Notes: a model not told the origin generated them from the letters alone. A stretch of DNA of 64,000 nt from Wenzhouxiangellaceae bacterium (GCA_018334995.1 JAGXKW010000007.1:1-64000); one strand, 5' to 3'. Shown: positions 53,401 through 61,583, numbered from the stretch's first letter. Translations and numbers: made by a program.

Positions 53401-53769
53401 GTCGGCGGCTTCCATCGAGATCGCCAACGGATTCTGCGAACCCGGTTTCAGAAAGATGTCTTCGCGTACCGTTGTCCCGTAGTCGTCGGTCGCCACGCGG
53501 ATTTCGTAGGGTCCACCGATGCGCAAACCGCTCTCGAAGAACTGGCCGGTGCTCCCGGTCCGGCTGCGCGACACGGTGCCCGAGGGTATGTGCGTGATGC
53601 GCACCTCCGCGCCGGCGACCGGGTCGCCGTCGGCGGCCCTTACCTGGCCACGGATATTGGCCGATGTCTCCTGTGCCAGAACGGCCTGCCCGCTGAACCC
53701 ACAGGCCAGCACGGCAAGCATCAAAAGCTGCGCCAGCCGCCGAAAGTCGGGCGAATGTACGATTTTCAT
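50488..53769 (-). CDS. Oar-like TonB-dependent outer-membrane receptor
   Basis: A 1093-aa receptor. A signal peptide ends at VLAQ, followed by a carboxypeptidase-regulatory-like domain (IRGQVRAADGDPVAGAEVRI), a TonB plug domain (SIDGASQTDNFGLSTGTYAT, ITTKSGTNEFDGSAFW), and a large beta-barrel ending in aromatic YDF. The architecture is that of Oar (Myxococcus) and related Xanthomonadales/Bacteroidetes receptors; the substrate is unknown, possibly peptide- or protein-related. The ATG at 53769 has GGGAG upstream; the 28-residue extension to 53853 is rejected. Confidence 0.9.
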   Translation of the reverse strand: MKIVHSPDFRRLAQLLMLAVLACGFSGQAVLAQETSANIRGQVRAADGDPVAGAEVRITHIPSGTVSRSRTGSTGQFFESGLRIGGPYEIRVATDDYGTTVREDIFLKPGSQNPLAISMEAADAAVDRITVTGTRVASEIELNNGVGSAFSASDIAEQPTTDRDVISTLLRDPLAQSDGVGQLSVAGTNPRFNSFSIDGASQTDNFGLSTGTYATSRSPINLDAVESVTLAVADYSVTASDFVGAGVNITTKSGTNEFDGSAFWAYNDDSFVGNSFDGGNFDPGEFEEEEYGFTLGGPIIKDKLFFFVSYDEYENAAPVDFTNFDEQNGVDPAFFDTARGIIEESLGFDPGTRPQVVNVPETSERTLVKLDWNVTDDQRLSFTYQDTEESDVSVDADEFESAWYDIPLDVEAWTGQLFSDWTNNFSTNLRVNYTETARGQICRAGPDVGQISLDFFDISGLAGSPLEGLLTEGEGFVAGCDNFRHANDFEDERLQLFGSGEYLLGDHIITFGGEFENYELFNLFVPFSRGDFQFDTFDQLANANPSGVFTVNVPSGNALDGAATWEYDLISFFVQDQWAITPDFELSAGIRYERFEQDDKPEFSQPIFDRFGVRTDNNLDGNDLIMPRVSFLWTPALRTSVSGGFGLFSGGNPEVWISNSFQKPTFSAFGSGFTNVDITQVPQELQDQIASGTAVPIDFIGEDFDTPSDWKASIRLQQGFDLDFGGIDLGDDYVFRGQFLYTRTKDAFVWENLAQTQRQGALPTGVAPDGRPIYADLEDLGFDNLTRLGNEDGAESKVLTLGLSKVYDSGFNFDVSYAYTDAEIVSEGTSSRGISNWRALFTVDRNNPDPRTSTFQIEDSFKFNFGFERSLLWDLQTRIDVFGRLFKGDVWSSTFDVDDDNALFGRAGAGEDPFDNNPLYIPTPNGDDRVVYGSGFDVAGFFGYVEENGIPVGKIHEPNSEISDRWNNIWDLRFQQELPGIPGVSRFVGDNKFKLILDIANFPNLINSDWGRVTNGPFFGQASIVEADLVSAADVAENGVDGATALTGDAPRTTCQQANDCLYRYNDFDDDPTVFTDRADSVYEIRLTLRYDF

Positions 53770-54019
53770 TTGGACTACTCCCACGAATGATTGACGTAAT
53801 GGATACCTGCGAGACGGGCTGGCAAAAGTTTCGCTCGATCGGGTCACGGCCATACCGTCTGTGCTGGCGAGTGAAAGGTTAGTGCTTTCCGATTACAACC
53901 GCGTTACGAAATTTATATAAATTTAACAGATGGCGATGCCGCATGGCAGGGATTGAAAGCCGAGACGACGACTTTTTTTGCCATTCGTCGCAGCGGGGGT
54001 TCGAAATCACCGGAAACTG
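53770..54019. other. Intergenic region between the Oar-like receptor and tRNA-Pro
   Basis: About 250 nt with no coding sequence. It contains an unusually AT-rich stretch on an otherwise GC-rich background (53906-53931, with TTTATATAAATTTAA), probably the core promoter and untranslated leader of the receptor gene on the minus strand. No convincing -35/-10 pair could be fixed. Confidence 0.5.
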
Positions 54020-54048
54020 TTGCCCCGCGGCTCCGACTGCAGTACAAT
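54020..54048 (+). promoter_or_regulatory. Sigma-70 promoter of tRNA-Pro
   Basis: TTGCCC at 54020-54025 and TACAAT at 54043-54048 are separated by 17 nt. Transcription would begin near 54055, about 8 nt before the mature tRNA, with a GC-rich discriminator. Four of six -35 and five of six -10 positions match consensus. Confidence 0.7.
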
Positions 54049-54062
54049 TTCCGGCTTGCTTT

Positions 54063-54139
54063 CGGGGTGTAGCTCAGCTTGGTAGAGCACTGTCTTCGGG
54101 AGGCAGGAGTCGCTGGTTCGAATCCAGTCACCCCGACCA
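54063..54139 (+). tRNA. tRNA-Pro (anticodon CGG)
   Basis: A 77-nt cloverleaf. The acceptor stem CGGGGTG pairs with CACCCCG, the D-arm is GTAGCTCAGCTTGGTAGAGC, the anticodon stem CTGTC/GGCAG encloses loop TTCGGGA, and the T-loop contains GGTTCGAATCC. The 3' CCA is encoded. The anticodon CGG (54097-54099) reads proline codon CCG, the expected major Pro codon in GC-rich DNA. Confidence 0.97.
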
Positions 54140-54217
54140 CCTTCGCTTCTCTGCGCTCAGGTGGTATCCGATGCGCCGTCCCGGGGCGCACCAGCAGCCC
54201 GCAGGACAACATCCTGC

Positions 54218-55546
54218 TCAGGACCACCCTTCGCGTGTGAGATTGTCCGCCGAATCCCTGCGCACCACGACATCGTCCTCGATGCGGATGCCGCCGTAGG
54301 GCGCCAGCGCATCCACCGCCTTCCAGTCGACCTGGCCCGAAATCGGGGTCTGGCGCAGTTTTTCCAGCAGGCTGGGGATGAAATACAGCCCGGGTTCGAC
54401 GGTCAGCACGTTGCCCGCCTCCAGTACCCGCGTCAGCCGCAGCATCGGGTGCCGATCCGGCGGCGGCAGTGGACTGCCGTCCGGGGCAACCCTTCCAGCC
54501 ACGTCGTGCACCTGCACGCCCAGGAAATGTCCCAGCCCGTGCGGAAAGAAAGTCGAAGTGACGCCGGCCTCCAGCATGGCGTCGATCTCCATGCTGACAA
54601 TGGATGACGAACGCAGGACCTCGGCCACGCCGCGGTGGGCTTCGGTGTGCAGATCGACGTAGCTCCTGCCTTCCTGCATGCGCCCGGCAAGCCGCTGCTG
54701 CAGGCCGTTCATCGCGTCGATCAGGTCCGCAAACCCCGCGCTGTCCCGGACATGAGTGCGGGTGATATCGGCGGCGTAGCCGCAGCAGTCGGCGCCGGCG
54801 TCGATCAGGAAACTTCGTGAGTCGCCCGGCGGCGCCGCTTCGCGGTACTGGTAATGAAGCACGGCGCAGTGTTCGTTCAGCGCCACGATGCTGTTGTAGG
54901 GCAGCGTATCGGGGTCGTGCCCGGCGGCGGCCAGGTAGGCCAGGTGAATCTCGAGCTCCGATGCGCCGTCGGCAAACGCCGCGCCGGCCGCGTCGTGCCC
55001 GGCCCGGGCAATCCGGTTGGCGGTGCGGATGCACTCGATCTGCCAGTCGGTCTTGACCGTCCTGAGCTCGTCCAGCCCGGCCAGCAGCGCGGCCGGATTG
55101 AGGTCGGCGTGCCGGCCCAGCGTCCCGAAGTCGACCGGATCGGCGATCAGGGCCGTGGCCGTGGCTTCTTCCAGCGTCGGCTGCCAGGCCGCCGGATCGG
55201 TCACGATCTCGATCTCGAAATGGTCGGCCCACCAGGCTGCCGGCGACTCCGGCGGCGCGTGCCAGAAATCATCCGGCAGGGTCAGCCACAGCTTCGGCCG
55301 TGCGGCGGGACGAATCTCGAGCAGGCAGTCGGCGTTGCGCGGCAGCGGCAGCCACGCGACGAAGTGCGGATGCGCGCGAAACGGCGGATGGTAGTCATCC
55401 TGGAACCGCGCATGCGAACAACCCGAGTGCAGCAAGAGGCGGTCGTAGCCGGCGCGCGCCAGCAGATCTTCGGTGCATTCCAGCAGGTGGCCGACGTGGC
55501 GGCGATACAGTGTTTCGCGGTTACGCGGCTGAGGGATTTCGATCAT
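54218..55546 (-). CDS. pepQ: Xaa-Pro dipeptidase
   Basis: A 442-aa M24B peptidase with a creatinase-like N-domain and a pita-bread catalytic domain. The five metal ligands are visible: LIDAGADCCGYAADITRT (two Asp), FFPHGLGHFLGVQVHD (His), LTVEPGLYF (Glu) and GIRIEDDVVV (Glu). It cleaves Xaa-Pro dipeptides in the cytoplasm. The ATG at 55546 follows GAGAG; the longer frame to 55651 is not family-like. Length matches PepQ. Confidence 0.95.
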   Translation of the reverse strand: MIEIPQPRNRETLYRRHVGHLLECTEDLLARAGYDRLLLHSGCSHARFQDDYHPPFRAHPHFVAWLPLPRNADCLLEIRPAARPKLWLTLPDDFWHAPPESPAAWWADHFEIEIVTDPAAWQPTLEEATATALIADPVDFGTLGRHADLNPAALLAGLDELRTVKTDWQIECIRTANRIARAGHDAAGAAFADGASELEIHLAYLAAAGHDPDTLPYNSIVALNEHCAVLHYQYREAAPPGDSRSFLIDAGADCCGYAADITRTHVRDSAGFADLIDAMNGLQQRLAGRMQEGRSYVDLHTEAHRGVAEVLRSSSIVSMEIDAMLEAGVTSTFFPHGLGHFLGVQVHDVAGRVAPDGSPLPPPDRHPMLRLTRVLEAGNVLTVEPGLYFIPSLLEKLRQTPISGQVDWKAVDALAPYGGIRIEDDVVVRRDSADNLTREGWS

Positions 55547-55671
55547 GAATTCGCTCTCGATCCGGTAGACTTCGGGATGAAAGTCTAGCCTACCCTGCCG
55601 GTGTGCATTTCGCGCGCTGACAGGCGCGGCAAGTCCCCGGTTTTCACTCACACCGCAAACGGCCGCCGACC

Positions 55672-57075
55672 ATGACGCTGCAGCTCTACAACACGCTGAC
55701 TCGCTCCAAGCAATCGTTCCAACCGCTGGATCCGGAACGCGTGACGATGTATGCCTGCGGTCCGACCGTCTACAACTATGCCCACATCGGCAACGCGCGC
55801 CCGGCAGTCATCTTCGACCTGCTCTACCGGGTTCTGCAGACACGCCACCCGAACGTGGTCTACGCGCGCAACATCACCGACGTCGACGACAAGATCAACG
55901 CCGCGGCCGCCGAACAGGGCATCGAGATCGGCGTGATCACGCGCCGGTTCACAGAGGCCTACCACGCCGACATGGCGGCGCTGGGCGTCGGTCGGCCCAC
56001 CATCGAGCCGCGTGCAACCGAGCACATCCCCGAGATCGTGAGCATGATCGAGCGCCTGGTGGCCGCCGGCAACGCCTACGTCGCCGAAGGGCACGTGCTG
56101 TTCGACGTGACTACCTTCGATGGCTACGGCCGCCTGTCCGGCCGCGACCGGCGCGAAATGATTGCCGGGGCGCGCGTCGAAGTGGCGCCGTACAAGAAGA
56201 ACCCGGGCGATTTCGTATTGTGGAAGCCCTCCGACGAGACCCAGCCCGGCTGGGACAGCCCCTGGGGCCGCGGCCGTCCGGGCTGGCATATCGAATGCTC
56301 GGCAATGAGCGCGGCGCACCTGGGCGAGATCATCGACATCCACGCCGGCGGCCAGGACCTGGTGTTTCCGCACCACGAAAACGAGCGGGCGCAGAGCTGC
56401 TGCGCGCATCAATCCGACCGCTTCGCGCGCTACTGGCTGCACAACGGCTTCGTCACGGTGGAAAAACGCAAGATGTCGAAGAGCCTGGGCAACACGCTGA
56501 TCGTGCACGAACTGCTCGAGCACTGGCCCGGGGAAGCCATGCGCTATCTGCTGCTCTCGGCCCACTACCGCCAGCCGCTGGACTGGTCGGAGAGCGCGCT
56601 GCGCCAGGCCGTGACCACGCTGGATCGCCTGTACCGTGCGCTGGAAAACTACCCCGAGGACGAATTTCCCGGAACCCGACCGGCCGATGCCGTTGTCGAA
56701 GCGCTCGAGGACGATCTCAATACGCCCGCTGCGCTGGCCGCGCTCAATGCGCTGGCACGCGAACTGGGCCACTGCGCCGAGGCCGCCGAGTGTCGTCGCC
56801 GGGCTGGCGCGCTGCGTGCATCCGGCCGTCTGCTCGGTCTGATTCAGCAGCCCGCGAAATGGGCCGAACAGCGCCAGAGCGTTTCGACGATCGATCCGGC
56901 ACGCGTTGACCAACTGGTCACGCGGCGCAGCGAGGCCCGGCAACAGCGCGACTTCGCCGCGGCCGACCGGATCCGCGACGAACTCGACGCCATGGGCGTG
57001 GAACTGGAAGATTCGGCCGAAGGCACGCGCTGGCGCGTCAAGGCCAGGCCAGGCGGTGAAACCAATGACGAATGA
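55672..57075 (+). CDS. cysS: Cysteinyl-tRNA synthetase
   Basis: A 467-aa class-I synthetase. It shows YACGPTVYNYAHIGNARP (HIGH-type with a zinc-binding Cys), the GWHIECSAM zinc region, HAGGQDLVFPHHENE and KMSKSLGN (KMSKS). It charges tRNA-Cys. Transcribed divergently from pepQ and overlapped at its 3' end by sufE (11 nt). The translation start is immediately after the divergent promoter region. Confidence 0.98.
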   Translation: MTLQLYNTLTRSKQSFQPLDPERVTMYACGPTVYNYAHIGNARPAVIFDLLYRVLQTRHPNVVYARNITDVDDKINAAAAEQGIEIGVITRRFTEAYHADMAALGVGRPTIEPRATEHIPEIVSMIERLVAAGNAYVAEGHVLFDVTTFDGYGRLSGRDRREMIAGARVEVAPYKKNPGDFVLWKPSDETQPGWDSPWGRGRPGWHIECSAMSAAHLGEIIDIHAGGQDLVFPHHENERAQSCCAHQSDRFARYWLHNGFVTVEKRKMSKSLGNTLIVHELLEHWPGEAMRYLLLSAHYRQPLDWSESALRQAVTTLDRLYRALENYPEDEFPGTRPADAVVEALEDDLNTPAALAALNALARELGHCAEAAECRRRAGALRASGRLLGLIQQPAKWAEQRQSVSTIDPARVDQLVTRRSEARQQRDFAAADRIRDELDAMGVELEDSAEGTRWRVKARPGGETNDE

Positions 57076-57493
57076 GACGAGCATGGACGAAACCCAGAAC
57101 GAAATCATCGACGAGTTCTCGCTGTTCGACGACTGGCTGGATCGCTACCAGTACATCATCGACCTCGGGCGCAAGCTCGAACCGCTGGCGCCCGAGGAGA
57201 TGACCGACGACGCCCTGCTGGCCGGGTGCCAGTCCAGCGTCTGGCTGCACGCCTCGGGCGACGCCGAACGGCTGGAATTCCGCGCCAACAGCGACGCGGC
57301 GATCGTATCCGGGCTGATCTACCTGCTGCTGCGCGTCTACTCCGGGCGCTCGGCGCGCGAAATCGTCGAGTCCGAGCCGCGCTTCGTGCGTGAACTGGGC
57401 TTGAGCGAACACCTGTCGCCGACTCGCGCCAACGGCCTGAACGCGATGCTCGAGGCCGTACGCAATCATGCCCGCAGCACCTTGGAGTCATGA
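57065..57493 (+). CDS. sufE: SufE-type sulfur acceptor
   Basis: A 142-aa protein with the SufE pattern: DEFSLFDDWLDRYQYIIDLG, the persulfide Cys in LLAGCQSSVWLHAS, VSGLIYLLLRVYSG and LGLSEHLSPTRANGLNAML. SufE accepts sulfur from the cysteine desulfurase SufS for Fe-S assembly; sufS is not adjacent. The ATG at 57065 overlaps cysS by 11 nt; an in-frame ATG at 57083 is an alternative. CysS and SufE adjacency links cysteine use. Confidence 0.93.
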   Translation: MTNETSMDETQNEIIDEFSLFDDWLDRYQYIIDLGRKLEPLAPEEMTDDALLAGCQSSVWLHASGDAERLEFRANSDAAIVSGLIYLLLRVYSGRSAREIVESEPRFVRELGLSEHLSPTRANGLNAMLEAVRNHARSTLES

Positions 57494-58068
57494 ACGGGCA
57501 AAGCACTCCGGAACGCGACCGCGCACCGCACCGCAAGACCCGGGGTGGACTTGCGGTTCGAACCCCTGGCCGGATCGTCGGCAAGCGCAAGCGATTCTGG
57601 GACCAGGTCAACAACAACCTGGTCGCGCTGATCAGCCTGGTGCTGGCCATTACGTCGCTGGGCTACAACACCTGGCGCAACGAAACCACCGAAGTGCAGC
57701 GCAACTGGCGCGACGCCTCGTTCCGGATCCTGGTCGAGATCGGCGAACTCAACCAGATCATCCTGATGCGACGATATTTCTCCGACGCCGACCGTGCGCA
57801 GTCGTCAAACGGCAACGACCCGATCCCGCAGCCCGAAAGCTGGGTGCGCGGCTGGGGCAACGTGGCCATGGTGCGCGACCTGACCTCGGTCATGCCCGAG
57901 CCGCTGCCGACCCAGGGCCGGCGGCTGTTCGACCAGTGGCAGAACCGGGCCCGTGCACTGCATGATCGCTCCGAGCCCGAGGCCCGCGATCAGGCCGCCG
58001 ACACGCTGCTGAAATCGGTAGAGGAACTGCGCACCCAGGTCGTGATGCTGATCGACGACCTGCGCTGA
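57490..58068 (+). CDS. Single-pass membrane hypothetical protein
   Basis: A 192-aa protein overlapping the sufE stop by 4 nt (ATGA), so likely cotranslated. A basic N-terminus of about 35 residues is followed by one transmembrane helix (NLVALISLVLAITSLGYNTW) and a soluble helical domain with a conserved-looking RNWRDASFRILVEIGELNQI. I do not recognise a characterised family. A strong terminator follows 34 nt after the stop. Confidence 0.75.
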   Translation: MNGQSTPERDRAPHRKTRGGLAVRTPGRIVGKRKRFWDQVNNNLVALISLVLAITSLGYNTWRNETTEVQRNWRDASFRILVEIGELNQIILMRRYFSDADRAQSSNGNDPIPQPESWVRGWGNVAMVRDLTSVMPEPLPTQGRRLFDQWQNRARALHDRSEPEARDQAADTLLKSVEELRTQVVMLIDDLR

Positions 58069-58101
58069 CCTGCCGCTGCATCGTTCGCGCTCCGGGATAC
58101 G

Positions 58102-58131
58102 AAAAAGGCCCGCTTTGAAGCGGGCCTTTTT
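58102..58131. terminator. Bidirectional Rho-independent terminator
   Basis: AAAAA-GGCCCGCTT-TG-AAGCGGGCC-TTTTT: a 9-bp GC-rich stem with T-runs on both strands. It lies between two convergent genes (stops at 58068 and 58160), so it can end transcription from both sides. Confidence 0.9.
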
Positions 58132-58159
58132 GCGTTCCGTTTTTCGGCACGGGTGCAAC

Positions 58160-59197
58160 TCAGTTGCGGCGTTCCAGGATCGAAAGCACCACACGCCGGT
58201 TTTGCTGCCGGTTCTCGATGGAGTCGTTGGGCACCTGGGGACGGCTTTCGCCGTATCCCACCACACGCATCCGGTCCCGATCGACGCCGTTCCGTGCCAG
58301 GTAATCGGCCACGGACTGGGCACGACGCTCCGAAAGCTTCTGGTTGTAGTCCTCGTCACCCATGCTGTCGGTGTGGCCGGCAACCTCGAGCAGGATGATG
58401 TCGTCACGCGGCGCGAGGATATCGGCGGCGCGATTCAACTCGCCCCGCGCTTCGGGCCGCAGCTCGGCCGAATCGAAGGCAAACAGCACCATGCTGTCGA
58501 ATTCGAACATCACCTCGGGCTCGGGCTCCGGTTCCGGCGCCGGGGCGGGAGGCGGCGGCGCGGGTCTGGCCGGCTCGCTTCGCGGTTCGGGCGGCGGTGG
58601 CGGCTGCGGCAGATCGCCGAACGAATAGCTCAGGCCGACCGAAAAGATCATGTCGACGAACCCGTTGTCGGAATTACGGGTGTCGCGGTCGTTGTCGTAG
58701 CGGCCTTCGAGCTGGGTCCGAAGGCGAACGTGATCCCCGAACTTCGACTGAATGCCGAAGCCCAATGATGCATACAGGTCCCGACCGTCATCGAGGAAGT
58801 TGTCGTGTTCCTGGATGCCGACACCGACCAGGCCATAGGGACGATGTCGGTCCTCCATGGCACCCAAGTGATAGCGGCCGGCCAGTCCCGCACCATAGAT
58901 TTCGAATTCCCGGTCGAAATCCGCCGGAATGCCTACCCCGGCATCCTCGAACTTGCGCCGCTCGAAATCGGTCGAGTAGCTGTCGATCTGAAGATCGAGG
59001 CTGAAATTCGGGCTGTAGAATCGCCCGAAGTAAGCGCCGAGGTAAGGCTCGGTCGAGTCGGACAACCGATCTTCCCCGGGCCGCGCGACCCCGCCCATGA
59101 TTCCCGCATACCAGCGATCGTCCAATATAGTGCTATCGTCCTGCGCACCCACCATGGACGACGCCAGAACAGCGACTGCCATCATCGTTTTTTTCAT
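58160..59197 (-). CDS. OmpA-like outer-membrane protein
   Basis: A 345-aa protein. A signal peptide (MKKTMMAVAVLASSMVGA) is followed by an eight-stranded barrel region, a Pro/Glu-rich linker of about 30 residues, and a C-terminal OmpA peptidoglycan-binding domain (LEVAGHTDSMGDEDYNQKLSERR; VGYGESRP; NRQQNRRV). It tethers the outer membrane to the cell wall. GGAGG precedes the ATG. It is separated from dksA by about 90 nt. Confidence 0.93.
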   Translation of the reverse strand: MKKTMMAVAVLASSMVGAQDDSTILDDRWYAGIMGGVARPGEDRLSDSTEPYLGAYFGRFYSPNFSLDLQIDSYSTDFERRKFEDAGVGIPADFDREFEIYGAGLAGRYHLGAMEDRHRPYGLVGVGIQEHDNFLDDGRDLYASLGFGIQSKFGDHVRLRTQLEGRYDNDRDTRNSDNGFVDMIFSVGLSYSFGDLPQPPPPPEPRSEPARPAPPPPAPAPEPEPEPEVMFEFDSMVLFAFDSAELRPEARGELNRAADILAPRDDIILLEVAGHTDSMGDEDYNQKLSERRAQSVADYLARNGVDRDRMRVVGYGESRPQVPNDSIENRQQNRRVVLSILERRN

Positions 59198-59287
59198 TGC
59201 TCTGCCTCCATTCGAGACTTTATTGATTGAAACCTGCTCCCCGAAACCGGTTCGGGCACGAACTTGCCGAAAGACTTGCGCCGATCT

Positions 59288-59716
59288 TCAGCGGCTGTCC
59301 TTCATCTGCTTCTGCTTGAGTTCCCAGCGCTCCTGGGCGTCGAGGCACAGCGTCGCGATCGGCCGCGCCTGCAGACGCGCCAGTCCGATTTCTTCGCCGG
59401 TCTCTTCGCAGTACCCATAGCTGCCGTCCTCGACGCGTCCCAGCGCCTGATCGATCTTGCCCAGCAGCTTGCGATAGCGGTCGCGGGTGCGCAATTCCAG
59501 GCTGTTTTCGGTCTCGCGCGACGCGCGCTCGGCCTCGTCGCCCACGTCGCGGACTTCGCCGCGCAGATTATTGATGGTTTCCTGTGACTCTTCGATCAGG
59601 TCCTGCCGCCAATTCAGCAGCTTCCGGCGAAAATATTCCAGCTGCTTCGGATTCATGTATTCTTCCTTTTCCGAAGGCCGGTAATTCTTAGGCAGCTTGA
59701 CTTCTTTCTTGCTCAT
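59288..59716 (-). CDS. dksA: DksA/TraR-family regulator with a two-cysteine finger
   Basis: A 142-aa protein with a DksA coiled-coil core (EYMNPKQLEYFRRKLLNW, DEAERASRETENSLELRTRDR) including the acidic DxxDxA-like tip region. The C-terminal finger reads YCEETGEEIGLARL and ATLCLDAQERWELKQKQ: two of four zinc ligands are Thr and Ala, the C-x2-T / C-x2-A pattern reported for zinc-independent DksA2 of Pseudomonas. It should bind RNA polymerase with ppGpp. The ATG at 59716 is chosen since homologues start MSKK. A TATAAT at 59779-59774 may be its -10. Confidence 0.92.
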   Translation of the reverse strand: MSKKEVKLPKNYRPSEKEEYMNPKQLEYFRRKLLNWRQDLIEESQETINNLRGEVRDVGDEAERASRETENSLELRTRDRYRKLLGKIDQALGRVEDGSYGYCEETGEEIGLARLQARPIATLCLDAQERWELKQKQMKDSR

Positions 59717-59809
59717 GTTTCGGGTGCCCTCAGGGAACTCTTCAAAGCCAACATTCGGTCGGTCAAGCGCGCGATTATATACCGTGACCGGGGAGTACAA
59801 TCAAGCGCC

Positions 59810-60058
59810 GTGCAAACCCTAATTGTCAAAATGATACACGCCTACAGGCGATTCCTGTCGCCATTGATCGGGCAGCAGTGCCGGTTCACACCGACTTGCT
59901 CGCACTATGCCGAACAGGCAATCGAACTGTACGGCCCGGCGCGCGGCAGCTGGCTGGCGCTGAAACGCATTCTGCGCTGCCACCCGTTGTGCGCCGGCGG
60001 GCACGATCCGGTCCCGGGCAACGAAGACCGCGCCAAGCTGGACGAGCACCGTACTTGA
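59810..60058 (+). CDS. yidD: Membrane protein insertion efficiency factor YidD
   Basis: An 82-aa protein with the YidD signature YRRFLSPLIGQQCRFTPTCSHYAEQAIE and LKRILRCHPLCAGGHDPVP. It supports YidC-mediated membrane insertion. It usually lies between rnpA and yidC; here it is alone beside dksA. The GTG at 59810 has GGGAG upstream (spacing 14 nt); an in-frame ATG at 59831 is the alternative start. Confidence 0.9.
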   Translation: MQTLIVKMIHAYRRFLSPLIGQQCRFTPTCSHYAEQAIELYGPARGSWLALKRILRCHPLCAGGHDPVPGNEDRAKLDEHRT

Positions 60059-60155
60059 ACTGGCTGATGAGCTCGATATCCATCAGCCTGTCCTGGGCGA
60101 TCCATTTGGAAGACCTGTCGAGACACCACAACCAGGGACACTTCCGAAGCGTTAT

Positions 60156-60689
60156 TCAGGGGTTTCCCTGGTTGCCGCCCGCATCGGCCGAACGCCGGCG
60201 CACCGCCAGCCACCACGGCGCCAGCATCAACAGCGCGATCGCCAGCTTCACCCCATAGTCTCCGACCGCCAGGGTCACCCAGGGCATGCCGGTGGCGTAG
60301 AACGCGAGCGCGAAGAACAGCGCCGTGTCCACCGCCGACCCGATGGCCGACGAAAACAGCGGCGGCTGCCACCAGGCGCGCTCGCGCAGCCGATCGAACA
60401 CCTTGATGTCGAGCATCTGCGAGACCAGGAAGGCGCTGCCGGAGGCCAGCGCGATGCGCGGCCCTGCAAGAAAGGCCGACGCGACCACGGCCAGCGCGAA
60501 TCCCGACCAGACCACCTTGCGCGCCGCTGTCGGCCCCTTGATCCGGTTGGTCACATCGGTGACGAAATAGCTGATCGGATAGGTCAGCGCGCCCCAGGTC
60601 AGCCAGTCGTTGATCGGATACTGCACCAGCCAGTTCGCGCTGGCCACGATCACCATCATCGCCAGCACCATGACCGCGGTCAGGCGCAT
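60156..60689 (-). CDS. Queuosine-precursor transporter (YhhQ/VUT family)
   Basis: A 177-aa polytopic protein with about five transmembrane helices and the family pattern LVQYPINDWLTWGALTYPIS, FVTDVTNRIKGP, SGSAFLVSQMLDIKVFDRLRE and SSAIGSAVDTALFFALAF. Relatives import queuine or preQ0/preQ1 for tRNA queuosine. The ATG at 60689 overlaps the upstream dioxygenase gene by 10 nt. Transport of a specific precursor is inferred. Confidence 0.88.
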   Translation of the reverse strand: MRLTAVMVLAMMVIVASANWLVQYPINDWLTWGALTYPISYFVTDVTNRIKGPTAARKVVWSGFALAVVASAFLAGPRIALASGSAFLVSQMLDIKVFDRLRERAWWQPPLFSSAIGSAVDTALFFALAFYATGMPWVTLAVGDYGVKLAIALLMLAPWWLAVRRRSADAGGNQGNP

Positions 60690-61471
60690 GAGTCTCGTTC
60701 CGGATCCATGTCGGCCGTGGCCGCAGAACGCGTGTCCGGCAGCGGTGGATTGTCCGCCGCCCGGTAGGAAAACACGACCGCGCGCTTGCGTCGGGCAGTG
60801 CGATTGCGGCCGGCGGCATGCAGCAGCGCGGCGTGGAAGAACAGCACGTCGCCGGGCCCGAGGTCGACCTGCACGGCGCGCTCGATCCATGCCTGGTTGG
60901 CCGGATGCTCGGGACGAAAGAAACGCTCGCAGTCGAACGCCTCGGCCGCGAAACCCGCCCGGTGCGAGCCGGGAATCAGGCACATGCCGCCATTGTCGCG
61001 CGATTCGGAATCCAGCGCGGTCCAGGCATTGATCAGGTCGGGCCGCCTGAAACACCAGTAGCGGATGTCCTGGTGCCACCCGGTCGCGCTCGAATAATCC
61101 GGATGCTTGGTCATGATGCAATTGTGGTGCGCACGAACGACGCGAATCGCATCGGTCAGAAGCAGCGCCCGGATGCGGCCGGTCAGCGCCGGCGAACATG
61201 CCCATTCACCAAATACCGGATCACGGTCCAGCGCGTTCAGGAGTCTCCGGACGGTGCGCCCGCCCGGCGCGGCGCGCCCGGACGGTGCGCCGGGATAGGC
61301 GAGCTGAGCCTCGTATTCCAGCGGCGCGCGTGATGCCGCCAGGTCGCGCTCGGCGCCGCAACGCATGCGGTCCAGCACCGCCGGGGGACACAGATCACGC
61401 ACGACGAGGAAGCCGTCGCGCTCGAACAGAGGCTGCGCGTCACGCATGGCGCCTGGATCGGGTTCGTTCAT
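60680..61471 (-). CDS. Phytanoyl-CoA dioxygenase (PhyH) family protein
   Basis: A 263-aa Fe(II)/2-oxoglutarate oxygenase. The HxD iron ligands are in GWHQDIRYW, the distal His is likely in LFFHAALLHAAGRNRT, and the N-terminus reads FERDGFLVVRDLC. No phytanate pathway is near; bacterial members hydroxylate many substrates, so the substrate is unknown. The ATG at 61471 lacks a strong Shine-Dalgarno; a GTG at 61513 is possible. It overlaps the transporter gene by 10 nt, so they are cotranscribed. Confidence 0.85.
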   Translation of the reverse strand: MNEPDPGAMRDAQPLFERDGFLVVRDLCPPAVLDRMRCGAERDLAASRAPLEYEAQLAYPGAPSGRAAPGGRTVRRLLNALDRDPVFGEWACSPALTGRIRALLLTDAIRVVRAHHNCIMTKHPDYSSATGWHQDIRYWCFRRPDLINAWTALDSESRDNGGMCLIPGSHRAGFAAEAFDCERFFRPEHPANQAWIERAVQVDLGPGDVLFFHAALLHAAGRNRTARRKRAVVFSYRAADNPPLPDTRSAATADMDPERDSCA

Positions 61472-61583
61472 CAGAATTTTCAACGGGCTGCCCGGGGGGC
61501 GGGCCGGCAACACGGGACAAAGGACCTGTACAAGCGGACGAGAGTCACTACACTACAGCCATCGATTCTAGCATTCCGGTCCC

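Noticed and set aside
50464-53790. A 1108-codon open frame on the plus strand opposite the Oar-like receptor
   Set aside because: It is an antisense shadow; the minus strand has signal peptide, plug and barrel features with a matching ribosome site and terminator. GC-rich third positions create long antisense frames.
59240-59256. Hairpin CCCGAA-ACCGG-TTCGGG between dksA and the OmpA-like gene as a terminator
   Set aside because: The stem is short and not followed by a T-run on either strand.
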